A stretch of 64,000 nt of DNA, taken from NCBI RefSeq assembly GCF_003315035.1, contig NZ_QNRE01000009.1, positions 186,001 through 250,000 of the forward strand, read 5' to 3'. The position numbers and the translations under genes were made by a program. Of the stretch, positions 8,855 to 16,369 are shown in pieces. Position 1 is the first letter of the stretch. Every line of letters begins with the position of its first letter. The stretch is from Nocardia puris (GTDB lineage: Bacteria > Actinomycetota > Actinomycetes > Mycobacteriales > Mycobacteriaceae). The notes under the pieces are model-generated. The model had not been told where the DNA came from. It saw only the letters and a list, made by a program, of their open reading frames with translations, and ran no database searches.

Positions 8855-9811
8855 GTGGCCAGCAAGTCGGTGGGGGACGCCGTCGAACTCGACGTCGGGG
8901 AACGGCGGGTCCGGGTGTCGAGCCCGGACCGGGTGTACTTCCCCGACCTCGGGCTCACCAAGCTCGACCTGGTGCAGTACTACCTGAGCGTCGGCGACGG
9001 GATCGTCAACGCGCTGCGGGACCGGCCCTGCATGCTGCACCGGTTCCCGAAAGGGTTGCCGGGCGGCAAGGTGCACCAGAAGCGGCTGCCCGCCGGTGCG
9101 CCGGACTGGATTCCGACGGTGCGCGTGTACTTCCCGCGCTACGGCCGCCACGCCGACGAACTGTGCGTGCGCGAACTCGCGGACGTCGTATGGGCCGTGC
9201 AGATGTCCACCGTGGAGTTCCATCCGTGGAACTCGCGGCGCGCCGACACCGAACGCCCCGACGAATGGCGTATCGACCTGGACCCGATGCCCGATTGCCC
9301 GTGGTCGCGAGTGCAGCGGGTGGCGGGGGTCGTGCGCGAGGTGCTGGACGAACTCGGGGCCGTCGGATGGCCGAAGACCTCCGGCGGCAAAGGTCTGCAC
9401 GTGTACGTCCGAATCGCACCGGAGTGGGGCTTCACCGAAGTACGCCGCGCCGCATTGGCTTTCGCGCACGAGGTCGAGCGCCGCGCCCCCGACGACGTCA
9501 CCACGACCTGGTGGCGAAAAGACCGCGATCCGAAGCTGCTTTTCGTCGACTACAACCAGAACGCCCGCGACCACACCATCGCCGCCGCCTACTCGGTGCG
9601 CGGCAATGCGCAGGCCACGGTCTCCGCTCCCGTCGGCTGGGACGAGATCCCCGATATCGATCCGCGCGACTTCACCGTCCGCACCGTGCCCGCCCGCTAC
9701 GCCGAACTGGGCGACCTGCACGCCGGGATCGACGACGCCGTGTTCCGCATCGAGGAACTGCTCGCCTGGGCCGACCGCGACCAGCTCGAGGACCCGCCCG
9801 ACGAGGAGTAG
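8855..9811 (+). CDS. LigD-type primase-polymerase domain protein
   Basis: A 318-residue stand-alone version of the LigD polymerase domain (archaeo-eukaryotic primase fold), which adds nucleotides at DNA ends in non-homologous end joining or related repair. Features: the N-terminal SSPDRVYFP.LGLTKLDLVQYY segment, RPCMLHRFPKG, the paired acidic motif W-R-I-D-L-D-P (Asp141, Asp143), TSGGKGLHVYV (about 174-184) and a third Asp in LLFVDYNQN. No ligase or 3'-phosphoesterase domain is attached and no ku gene is nearby, so it may be an accessory paralogue. The start is GTG at 8855 (VASKSVGDAVEL). It is on the same strand as recQ, 73 bases behind it. Confidence 0.88.
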   Translation: MASKSVGDAVELDVGERRVRVSSPDRVYFPDLGLTKLDLVQYYLSVGDGIVNALRDRPCMLHRFPKGLPGGKVHQKRLPAGAPDWIPTVRVYFPRYGRHADELCVRELADVVWAVQMSTVEFHPWNSRRADTERPDEWRIDLDPMPDCPWSRVQRVAGVVREVLDELGAVGWPKTSGGKGLHVYVRIAPEWGFTEVRRAALAFAHEVERRAPDDVTTTWWRKDRDPKLLFVDYNQNARDHTIAAAYSVRGNAQATVSAPVGWDEIPDIDPRDFTVRTVPARYAELGDLHAGIDDAVFRIEELLAWADRDQLEDPPDEE

Positions 9812-9950
9812 ATCCTCACTCGGACTCCGGCCGGAGAGAACCGTGCTTCAGATCGTCGCCCGGCAAAGCCGAGGAGGAACCGATCCCGGACTGTCTCGGT
9901 GAGGACGACAACGCGGCGATCCGAGCCGCAGAGGGACACAGAGCCCGTGC

Positions 9951-10901
9951 TCAGTACCCCCGCTGCGGATCGATCGGAGCGAGGAGTTCGCGCCCCGCCA
10001 CGAACCGGACGACGTTCGCCGCCACGTGGTCGGCGAAGGCCGCGAACCGCAACTGCGGCGGATTCGAATCATGCGGCGTCACAATGGCGTTCGGCAGCAC
10101 CCAGAGCGGGTGGCCGTCGGGCAGCGGTTCCGGGTCGGTCACGTCGAGCCCCGCGCCGCCGATCGCGCCGGAGGCCAGCGCCGAGACCAGGGCGTCGGTG
10201 TGGATCAGGCTGCCGCGCGCCACGTTGATCACCCAGGACGAGGGCTTGAGGCGGGCCAGCACGTCGGCGTCGATCAGGTGCCGGGTGTCGGGCGTGGCGG
10301 GCGCGGCGACCACCACGTGGTCGGTGCGCTGCCACACCTTGCCCAGTTGATCGGCGGGCACCGTCTCCACGTCGTCGGGGATGCCGGGCCCGGTGACCGG
10401 GCGGCCGGAGCGGTTCACCGCGACGACGTGCGCGCCCAGCGGCGTGAGCATCGGAATGAGCGCGCGGCCGATGCCGCCCGCGCCGACGATGGTGACGGTC
10501 TTGCCGCGCAGCGTGCCGACGTGCGGGAAAAAATCCTGCTGACGCCAACTGCCCGCGCGCAGGTGCTCGGGGAGGTAACGCACGCCGGCGAGCAGCATCA
10601 TCAGGGCGTGTTCGGCGACGCTGGCGGAGAAAGCGCCCGCGGCGGAGGTGAACCGGACCTGCGGATGGCGCGCGATGATCCCGGCGTTGAACCAGTCCTC
10701 GACGCCGGCGGCGGGCAGCTGGACCCATTCGACGGAGTCGGGCAGTTGTTCCGGGAATTCGCCGGGGCCGCCGTTCCAGATCAGCGCCCGCGCGCCGGCC
10801 AGCTCGCTGAGCACCGCACCGCCCTCGGCGACGGCCTTCGCGAGCATGGTCGGCACGGGTGTGGTGGGGCCGATCGCCACGGGAACCGCCGTCTCGCTCA
10901 C
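9951..10901 (-). CDS. D-isomer-specific 2-hydroxyacid dehydrogenase family protein
   Basis: A 316-residue NAD(P)-dependent dehydrogenase of the D-2-hydroxyacid family, converting 2-oxoacids and D-2-hydroxyacids. The nucleotide site VGAGGIGRAL is near residue 140; the catalytic triad is visible as NVARGSLIHTDAL (Arg), DVTDPEPLPDGHPLW (Glu) and TPHDSNPP (His). The GTG start at 10901 has an excellent AAGGAGG seven bases upstream. It converges on the LigD-like gene. Substrate cannot be read from sequence; glyoxylate/hydroxypyruvate reductase is a reasonable alternative name. Confidence 0.88.
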   Translation of the reverse strand: MSETAVPVAIGPTTPVPTMLAKAVAEGGAVLSELAGARALIWNGGPGEFPEQLPDSVEWVQLPAAGVEDWFNAGIIARHPQVRFTSAAGAFSASVAEHALMMLLAGVRYLPEHLRAGSWRQQDFFPHVGTLRGKTVTIVGAGGIGRALIPMLTPLGAHVVAVNRSGRPVTGPGIPDDVETVPADQLGKVWQRTDHVVVAAPATPDTRHLIDADVLARLKPSSWVINVARGSLIHTDALVSALASGAIGGAGLDVTDPEPLPDGHPLWVLPNAIVTPHDSNPPQLRFAAFADHVAANVVRFVAGRELLAPIDPQRGY

Positions 10902-11267
10902 CCGCGAACCTCCTTCGGACGTACCGGCCGCGGCCCACCGCGGACCGCACGCTTCGCCTCCGCGACGGTAGCACCACGCGGCCCGAACGGCCGTCTACCA
11001 GCCGCGACCACCCCGAGACGCGGCTGCAACAAATGAGCCATTGACAACTGGCACATTGAAGGATGATTCTGAATGACATGACAGGGTCAACGACGACCTC
11101 GGTCCCCCGCGTTCCGGCCGCACCCCGTGTGCGCTCCGGGACAACGGCCGCCGAGCACCGACGGCGGTCGCGCCCGCGCGTCGCCGAATCCGACACCCGG
11201 CCCGTGGTGAGCCACGTAGCGGCCGATTCCCACGCGCACAGTCGCGATCAGAAGTGGGTGAGCTGAC
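10902..11267. other. Intergenic region upstream of SDR operon
   Basis: A 366-base divergent spacer. The A/T-rich part (11028-11085) holds the promoter/operator listed separately. The 11090-11265 part is G+C-rich leader; a 62-67-codon Arg-rich frame in it, ending just before the SDR start, has no recognisable protein features. Confidence 0.5.
11032..11070 (+). promoter_or_regulatory. Candidate regulated promoter of the SDR operon
   Basis: An inverted repeat AATGAGCCA-n8-TGGCACATT (8 of 9 positions paired, 11032-11057) surrounds a consensus -35 hexamer TTGACA at 11041-11046. A plausible -10 (GATTCT, 11065-11070) lies 18 bases downstream. An operator that brackets the -35 element suggests repression. 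The SDR start codon is about 200 bases further on. The MerR-type gene at the end of the operon, or an unlinked TetR, could be the regulator; the sequence does not decide. Confidence 0.5.
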
Positions 11268-12170
11268 ATGTTCGGACTGGAGAACCTGATCCCCCTGAGC
11301 CTGCGCAACCGGCGCAGCCACCACGCCCGCGCCGTCGTGACGGGCGCGGGCAGCGGCATCGGGCGGGCGTTCGCCCTCGAAATCGCCGCGCGCGGTGGAC
11401 GAGTCGTGTGCGCCGACATCGATGAGGCGCGCGCCGACGAGACGGTCGCGCTCATCGAACGCGCCCATCCCGGCGCGGCCCACGCGTTCCGCTGCGACGT
11501 GTCGCGCCGGGAGGACGTGGAGGTGCTGGCCCGGTTCGCCGAGACCGTCTTCGACGCTCCCGTCTCGCTCGTGATCAATAACGCGGGCGTGGGCATCGGC
11601 GGAAAACACGTGGGCGACATAGGTTTCGCCGACTGGGAGTGGGCGCTCGGGATCAACCTGTGGGGCGTGGTGCACGGCTGCGAGATCTTCACACCGCTGC
11701 TGCGCGCCGGCGGTGGCGGCGGCATCGTGAACGTGGCCTCGGCCGCCGGCTTCGCCGCGGCGCCCTCCATGGCGGTGTACAACACGTCCAAGGCGGCGGT
11801 GCTCTCGCTGTCGGAGACCATGTCCGCCGAACTCTCCGGCACCGGGATCGCGGTCACCGTGCTGTGCCCGACCTTCGTCAAGACCAACGTCGCGCGCGAC
11901 GGGCGCATCACCGACGGCTCGCAGCGGCTGGCCGAAACCCTCATGCGCTGGACCGGTTTCACGCCCGAGCGGGTCGCGCGCACCACCCTAGACGCCAACG
12001 ATCGCGGCCGCCTCTACGTGCTGCCGCAGCTGGACGCGCACCTCGTCTGGCGGCTCAAGCGCTACTTCCCCACCCAGTACACCCAGGTGCTCGGCCTGCT
12101 GGACCGGCTGCTGCCGCAGGACGCCCCGAGCACCGACCGCCCCGCGGTCACCGACCGGACAGGAGTCTGA
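11268..12170 (+). CDS. Short-chain dehydrogenase/reductase
   Basis: A 300-residue classical SDR using NAD(P)(H). The cofactor motif is VTGAGSGIGRAFA (about residues 24-36), with D-I-D after the second strand, NNAGVG (about 103-108), and the catalytic residues in NVASAAGF (Ser) and YNTSKAAVL (Tyr/Lys). A C-terminal extension past residue 240 (VWRLKRYFPTQY) is typical of the larger SDRs next to flavin monooxygenases in mycobacteria. It overlaps nothing but is followed one base later by the next gene, so it heads a tight operon with the diiron protein and the monooxygenase. It probably oxidises or reduces an alcohol/ketone handled by that monooxygenase. Confidence 0.88.
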   Translation: MFGLENLIPLSLRNRRSHHARAVVTGAGSGIGRAFALEIAARGGRVVCADIDEARADETVALIERAHPGAAHAFRCDVSRREDVEVLARFAETVFDAPVSLVINNAGVGIGGKHVGDIGFADWEWALGINLWGVVHGCEIFTPLLRAGGGGGIVNVASAAGFAAAPSMAVYNTSKAAVLSLSETMSAELSGTGIAVTVLCPTFVKTNVARDGRITDGSQRLAETLMRWTGFTPERVARTTLDANDRGRLYVLPQLDAHLVWRLKRYFPTQYTQVLGLLDRLLPQDAPSTDRPAVTDRTGV

Positions 12171-12171
12171 G

Positions 12172-13101
12172 ATGGCCGGCATCACTATGGATTTCGACGA
12201 CATGCTGCGCAAGATCAAGGATCGCCAGTGGGCGCTGGCCGATATCGACTGGGACGCACCGGGAGCCGAGACCATCTCCCCCGAATTGCACGCCAAACTC
12301 AAGCCTTTCATGGCCGACCTGATGTGGATCGAGAACGTGGGCGCGCGCGGGTTCGCGGCGATGGCCAAGAAGGCGCCCACCGAGACGCTGCGCGAGATCT
12401 ACCGGTACTTCCACGCCGAGGAGCAGAAACACGCCAACGCCGAACTGGCGCTCATGCGGCGCTGGGGCATGCTCGACGGTGACGAGATCCCGCAGCCGAA
12501 CGTGAACGTCAAGCTCGTGATCGACTTCCTGGACAAGTACTCCGACGACATGTCGCTGTCGTTCCTGGGCACGGTGATCCCGATGCTGGAGGTGGCGCTG
12601 GACGGGGCGCTGGTCAAGTTCATCATGGACGAGATCGAGGACCCGGTGTGCCAGGAGGCGTTCCGGCGCATCAACGCCGACGAATCCCGCCATCTGGCCG
12701 TCGATTTCGCGGTCATGGACCTGCTGGGCCACGCGGAGATGCGCAAGCTGCTGATCGAGTTGGTGGGCGGCTGGGTCAAGCCCACGTTCCTGATCGGCGT
12801 GCTCAGCTACGTGCCGCTGCTGAACAAGATGCGCGACAACATCGTCGAGATGGGCGTGGACGAGCAGAAGCTCTACACCGCGCTCAAGCGCTACGCCAAT
12901 GTCGGGGAGCGCAGCCGGTTCGCGCGCAGGCTGCCGATGTATCAGATCGTGAAGATGCACGGCGGCTGGGTGATCAACCGCGGTCATCCCTACCACCTGC
13001 TGGCCGACGCGCTGGTGAAGATCACCGGGCACCTGCCGAACGCGGTGTTGCGCCGGGATCCGTCCTGGGCCAAGGAAATCACCTACGATCCGGCAGCCTG
13101 A
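12172..13101 (+). CDS. Ferritin-like diiron protein
   Basis: A 309-residue ferritin-like four-helix-bundle protein. Two E-x-x-H-type pairs expected of a diiron site are visible: YRYFHAEEQKHANAE (about residues 79-93) and NADESRHLAVDF (about 164-175). Further Glu residues sit in WIENVGARGF (about residue 44) and in MLEVALDGALVKF. It therefore most likely binds two irons and acts as an oxygenase, oxidase or reductase component; homologues are often labelled simply reductase or metal-dependent hydrolase. It lies one base after the SDR and 11 bases before the monooxygenase gene, so the three are co-transcribed. Confidence 0.8.
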   Translation: MAGITMDFDDMLRKIKDRQWALADIDWDAPGAETISPELHAKLKPFMADLMWIENVGARGFAAMAKKAPTETLREIYRYFHAEEQKHANAELALMRRWGMLDGDEIPQPNVNVKLVIDFLDKYSDDMSLSFLGTVIPMLEVALDGALVKFIMDEIEDPVCQEAFRRINADESRHLAVDFAVMDLLGHAEMRKLLIELVGGWVKPTFLIGVLSYVPLLNKMRDNIVEMGVDEQKLYTALKRYANVGERSRFARRLPMYQIVKMHGGWVINRGHPYHLLADALVKITGHLPNAVLRRDPSWAKEITYDPAA

Positions 13102-13112
13102 GAGGTAGGCGC

Positions 13113-14597
13113 ATGAACATCCTCGACGTGGCCGTGATCGGTGGCGGGTTCGCAGGTCTGGGCACCGCGATCCGCCTGAAACAGCGCGGTATCGACAATT
13201 TCGTCATCCTGGAGCGCGACACCGCCCTCGGTGGCACCTGGCGCGACAACACGTATCCCGGTGCGGCATGCGACATTCCGTCGCGGCTGTACTCCTACAG
13301 TTTCGCGCCGAATCCGGACTGGTCGCGCACGTACTCGGGCAGCGCCGAGATCCTCGCCTACATCGAGGACATGGTGCGGCGATTCGGGCTGGCCCCGCAC
13401 GTGCGCTACGGGTACGAGGTCACCGGCCTGGCGTTCGACGAGGACGCGGGCCGGTGGGAGGTGTCGATCGCCGGGCGCGCACCGCTGTTCGCGCGCACGG
13501 TGGTGCTGGCCTCGGGCCCGCTGTCCAACGCGAGCCTGCCCGATATCCGAGGCATCGAGACCTTCGAGGGACACAAGATCCACAGTGCCCGGTGGGACCA
13601 CGACTACGACTTCACCGGCAAGCGCGTCGCGGTGGTCGGCACGGGAGCGAGCGCCGTGCAGATCGTGCCCGAGCTCGTCCGGAAAGCGGCCTCGGTCAAG
13701 GTCTTCCAGCGCACGCCGGGGTGGGTGCTGCCGCGCGTGAACCGGCGCACCGGGCCGCTGGCCAAACAGCTCTACCGGCACGTGCCCGGCGCCGAATCGC
13801 TGGCCCGCGGTGCCTGGTTCTACGGGCACGAGTCGGTGGCGCTGGGCGTGGTGTGGAACACACCGCTCACCAGGGTGGTCGAGCTGGTCGGGAAGGCGCA
13901 GCTGCGCAGGCAGGTGCGCGACCCGTGGCTGCGCCGCCAGCTCACGCCCGATTTCCGGGCCGGCTGCAAGCGACTGCTGATGACCGACGATTTCTACCCG
14001 GCGTTGCAGCGGCCGAACTGCAAGCTCATCACCTGGCCGATCGCGCGGATCGCACCGCGGGGCATCCGCACGGCCGAAGGCATTGAGCACCAAGTGGATT
14101 GCATCGTCTTCGCGACCGGGTTCGACGTCTCCAAGGCGGGGACGCCGGTCCCGATCACCGGGCGCGGCGGACGGGTGCTGGCCGAGGAGTGGTCGCGCGG
14201 GGCGTACGCGTACAAGAGCGTGGCGGTGTCGGGGTACCCGAATCTGTTCGTCACGTTCGGGCCGAATTCCGGGCCGGGGCACAATTCGGCGCTGGTGTAC
14301 ATGGAAGCGCAGATCGACTACCTGGTCGAGGCGATCGGCACCATTCTGGCGCGGGATCTGCGCCTGCTCGACGTGCGCCGCGAGGTGCAGGATCGCTACA
14401 ACGCGTCCCTGCAGCGCAGGCTGGCCGCCACCACGTGGAATTCCGGCTGCCGCAGCTGGTACCTCACCGACGAGGGGTTCAACGCCACCATGTTCCCCGG
14501 TTTCGCGACGCAGTACGTGCACCAGTTGCGCAGGCTCCGGCTGGCGGACTACGAAGCGATCCCCGCCGGGGCCCGGTCCGAGGTGGGGGTCGGGTAG
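13113..14597 (+). CDS. Flavin monooxygenase, Baeyer-Villiger type
   Basis: A 494-residue FAD/NADPH monooxygenase. The FAD site is VIGGGFAGLG (residues 8-17), followed by GGTWRDNTYPGAACD, the Baeyer-Villiger fingerprint FxGxxxHxxxW (FEGHKIHSARW, about residues 151-161), the NADPH site VVGTGASAVQIVPEL, and the second ATG motif C-I-V-F-A-T-G-F-D. It is expected to insert oxygen beside a ketone or to hydroxylate a lipophilic substrate. An AGAGG sequence lies before the ATG. Together with the SDR and diiron protein it resembles mycobacterial FMO-SDR operons such as mymA, but no acyl-CoA ligase is present here. Confidence 0.92.
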   Translation: MNILDVAVIGGGFAGLGTAIRLKQRGIDNFVILERDTALGGTWRDNTYPGAACDIPSRLYSYSFAPNPDWSRTYSGSAEILAYIEDMVRRFGLAPHVRYGYEVTGLAFDEDAGRWEVSIAGRAPLFARTVVLASGPLSNASLPDIRGIETFEGHKIHSARWDHDYDFTGKRVAVVGTGASAVQIVPELVRKAASVKVFQRTPGWVLPRVNRRTGPLAKQLYRHVPGAESLARGAWFYGHESVALGVVWNTPLTRVVELVGKAQLRRQVRDPWLRRQLTPDFRAGCKRLLMTDDFYPALQRPNCKLITWPIARIAPRGIRTAEGIEHQVDCIVFATGFDVSKAGTPVPITGRGGRVLAEEWSRGAYAYKSVAVSGYPNLFVTFGPNSGPGHNSALVYMEAQIDYLVEAIGTILARDLRLLDVRREVQDRYNASLQRRLAATTWNSGCRSWYLTDEGFNATMFPGFATQYVHQLRRLRLADYEAIPAGARSEVGVG

Positions 14598-14665
14598 GGG
14601 CCGGGCGCGGCTCCGGCACGGCGCCGCGCCCGCATCGCTAGACTCGTTCCCTCCAGGAACGTGAC

Positions 14666-15439
14666 GTGAGGAAGGTGACCGCGGTGCCGGAGTACCGGAT
14701 CGACGATCTGGCCCGTGCGGCCGGCACCACCACTCGCAACGTGCGCGCCTATCAGGAGCGCGGCCTGCTGCCGCCGCCGATCGGCAAGGACGGGCGCGCC
14801 AGCCTGTACGGTGACCGGCACCTGGAACGGCTGCGGCTCATCGACGCGCTGCTCCAGCGCGGCTTCACCACCGCGCACATCGCCGATTTCATCACCAGCT
14901 GGGAGACCGGCAAGGACATCACCGAAGTGCTGGGGCTCGAGCGCGCGGTCACCACGCCGTGGTCGCACGCCGAGACCTTCGAGGTCTCGCGGGAGCTGAT
15001 CGACTCGTTCCTCGGGCCCGAATCCGCCGATCTGGTGGAGCGGCTGACCAGGCTGAAGCTCGCCGAGCTGGACGGTGAGACGGTGGTGTTCACCGACACC
15101 CAGCTGCTGGCCGCGTTCGCCGAACTGCACGAGTACGGCATCGAGTTGCGCACGCTCATCGAGATCTACGCCGGAGTGGCCGAGCGGATCGACGAGATCA
15201 CCCAGATCATGATCAGCGCCGCCAAGCAGCACATCGTGGACGAGCACGGTCCCGGCTGGCTGCCGGAGACCAACGCCGAGATCACCGAGACCACCACGAT
15301 GCTCACCAAGATGCGCGGGCTGGCCACGGCCTCGGTGCACTCGACGCTGGCGCGGTCGCTCGACCTCACCCTGCGCCGCGAACTGGCCGACTACATCGCC
15401 ATCGCCGCCGAACGGTCGGACAGCCGCAAGGACTCGTAG
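14666..15439 (+). CDS. MerR-family transcriptional regulator
   Basis: A predicted 257-residue regulator. The N-terminal winged helix is clear: YRIDDLARAAGTTTRNVRAY, QERGLLPPP and RASLYGDRHLERLRLIDALL. The remaining 170 residues are helical and unlike the short metal-binding tails of classical MerR proteins, so it is more likely a small-molecule sensor. GTG at 14666, 14675 or 14684 could each start it; the first is listed. It lies 68 bases behind the monooxygenase on the same strand and is a candidate regulator of that operon. Confidence 0.85.
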   Translation: MRKVTAVPEYRIDDLARAAGTTTRNVRAYQERGLLPPPIGKDGRASLYGDRHLERLRLIDALLQRGFTTAHIADFITSWETGKDITEVLGLERAVTTPWSHAETFEVSRELIDSFLGPESADLVERLTRLKLAELDGETVVFTDTQLLAAFAELHEYGIELRTLIEIYAGVAERIDEITQIMISAAKQHIVDEHGPGWLPETNAEITETTTMLTKMRGLATASVHSTLARSLDLTLRRELADYIAIAAERSDSRKDS

Positions 15440-15444
15440 ACGGT

Positions 15445-16200
15445 TCAGCGCCGCGCGTAAAGGATTGCGGCGCAGATGTATCCGGCTACAGTCAGGCCGC
15501 AGCACCAGAGCACCGCGGCGACCACCTGTCCGCCAGGGCCGATGTCGAGGTACCCGCGGATCGCGCCGACGACCGGCGTGGCGGGCTGACGGTCGGCGAA
15601 CGGGTGCAGCCACCCGGGCATGGTGTGCACCGGGACGAACGCGCTGCTGATGTAGGGGATGAACATCACCGCGTACGTGAAACCGCCCGCGGCTTCGGGT
15701 GATCGGGCGAGCAGGCCCAGCGCGAGGGCGATCCACGTGACGGCGTGGGCGAACAGCACCAGCACACCCAGCGCCGCCAGCCACGCGAGAACGCCCGCGC
15801 CCGTGCGGAATCCGAGCGCGAACGCCACCGCGAACACCACGCCACCGGCCGCGAGATTGCGGAGCGTCCCCTCGGCCGCGTGCCCGGCGAGCAGCGCCTG
15901 ACGGAAGCAGGGCAGCGTGCGGAAGCGCTCGACCGCGCCCGAGCGCACATCCGTCGCGACCGCGGTCGCGGTGATCGAGGCGCCGAAACCCGTGCACAGC
16001 AACAGGATTCCGGGAATCACGTAGTCGAGGTAGGGCATGCCGACCTCGATCGCGCCGCCGAACACGTAGACGAACAGCAGCATGATCAGGATCGGCAGCA
16101 GCAGCGAGATGACGAGCGTGTCGCGCCCGCGGATCGTTCGGCGCGCGGCGCGCCGGAACATGACCGCGGAGTCGGTCACCGCCGCCACCGCGCGGTTCAT
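15445..16200 (-). CDS. ABC-2 type transporter permease (DrrB-like)
   Basis: A 251-residue integral membrane protein of the ABC-2/DrrB type, normally the export channel of a drug or glycolipid transporter. About six hydrophobic segments are visible (LVISLLLPILIMLLFVYVFG, YVIPGILLLCTGFGASI, LAAGGVVFAVAFALGF, LAWLAALGVLVLFAHAVTW, FTYAVMFIPYISSAFVPV and a C-terminal VVAAVLWCCGLTVAGYICA). The ABC-2 signature region between helices 4 and 5 (LGLLARSPEAAGGF) is present. The partner ATPase that usually lies directly upstream is missing; a glycosyltransferase gene is there instead. Either the ATPase is encoded elsewhere or this is a leftover. Confidence 0.85.
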   Translation of the reverse strand: MNRAVAAVTDSAVMFRRAARRTIRGRDTLVISLLLPILIMLLFVYVFGGAIEVGMPYLDYVIPGILLLCTGFGASITATAVATDVRSGAVERFRTLPCFRQALLAGHAAEGTLRNLAAGGVVFAVAFALGFRTGAGVLAWLAALGVLVLFAHAVTWIALALGLLARSPEAAGGFTYAVMFIPYISSAFVPVHTMPGWLHPFADRQPATPVVGAIRGYLDIGPGGQVVAAVLWCCGLTVAGYICAAILYARR

Positions 16201-16266
16201 GCGTCGCGGAGGACCGCTCGGGGGTGCGCGGCCCGCAGCACCCGTGCGGTGCCGCGACACGGCTCG

Positions 16267-16289
16267 TCCGAGCCGAGCCCCGGCTCGGA
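16267..16289. terminator. Stem-loop between glycosyltransferase and permease
   Basis: A perfect 9-bp stem (TCCGAGCCG / CGGCTCGGA) with a five-base loop in the 169-base gap between two minus-strand genes. It has no T tract. It could separate the two transcription units. Confidence 0.35.
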
Positions 16290-16369
16290 GCCGACGGCAC
16301 GTTGACCGCCGGTCCGGGCTTCCCGGCCGCACGCGGACCCGCGTGATCGCCTCGCGCGAGCCGCGTCGC

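Noticed and set aside
11063..11266. A 62-67-codon ORF in the leader of the SDR operon
   Set aside because: Arg/Thr/Ala/His-rich with no ribosome site and poor codon bias; more likely untranslated leader.
16201..16369. A remnant of the missing ABC ATPase upstream of the permease
   Set aside because: All three minus-strand frames give only Arg/Gly/Ala-rich sequence with no Walker or signature motif.
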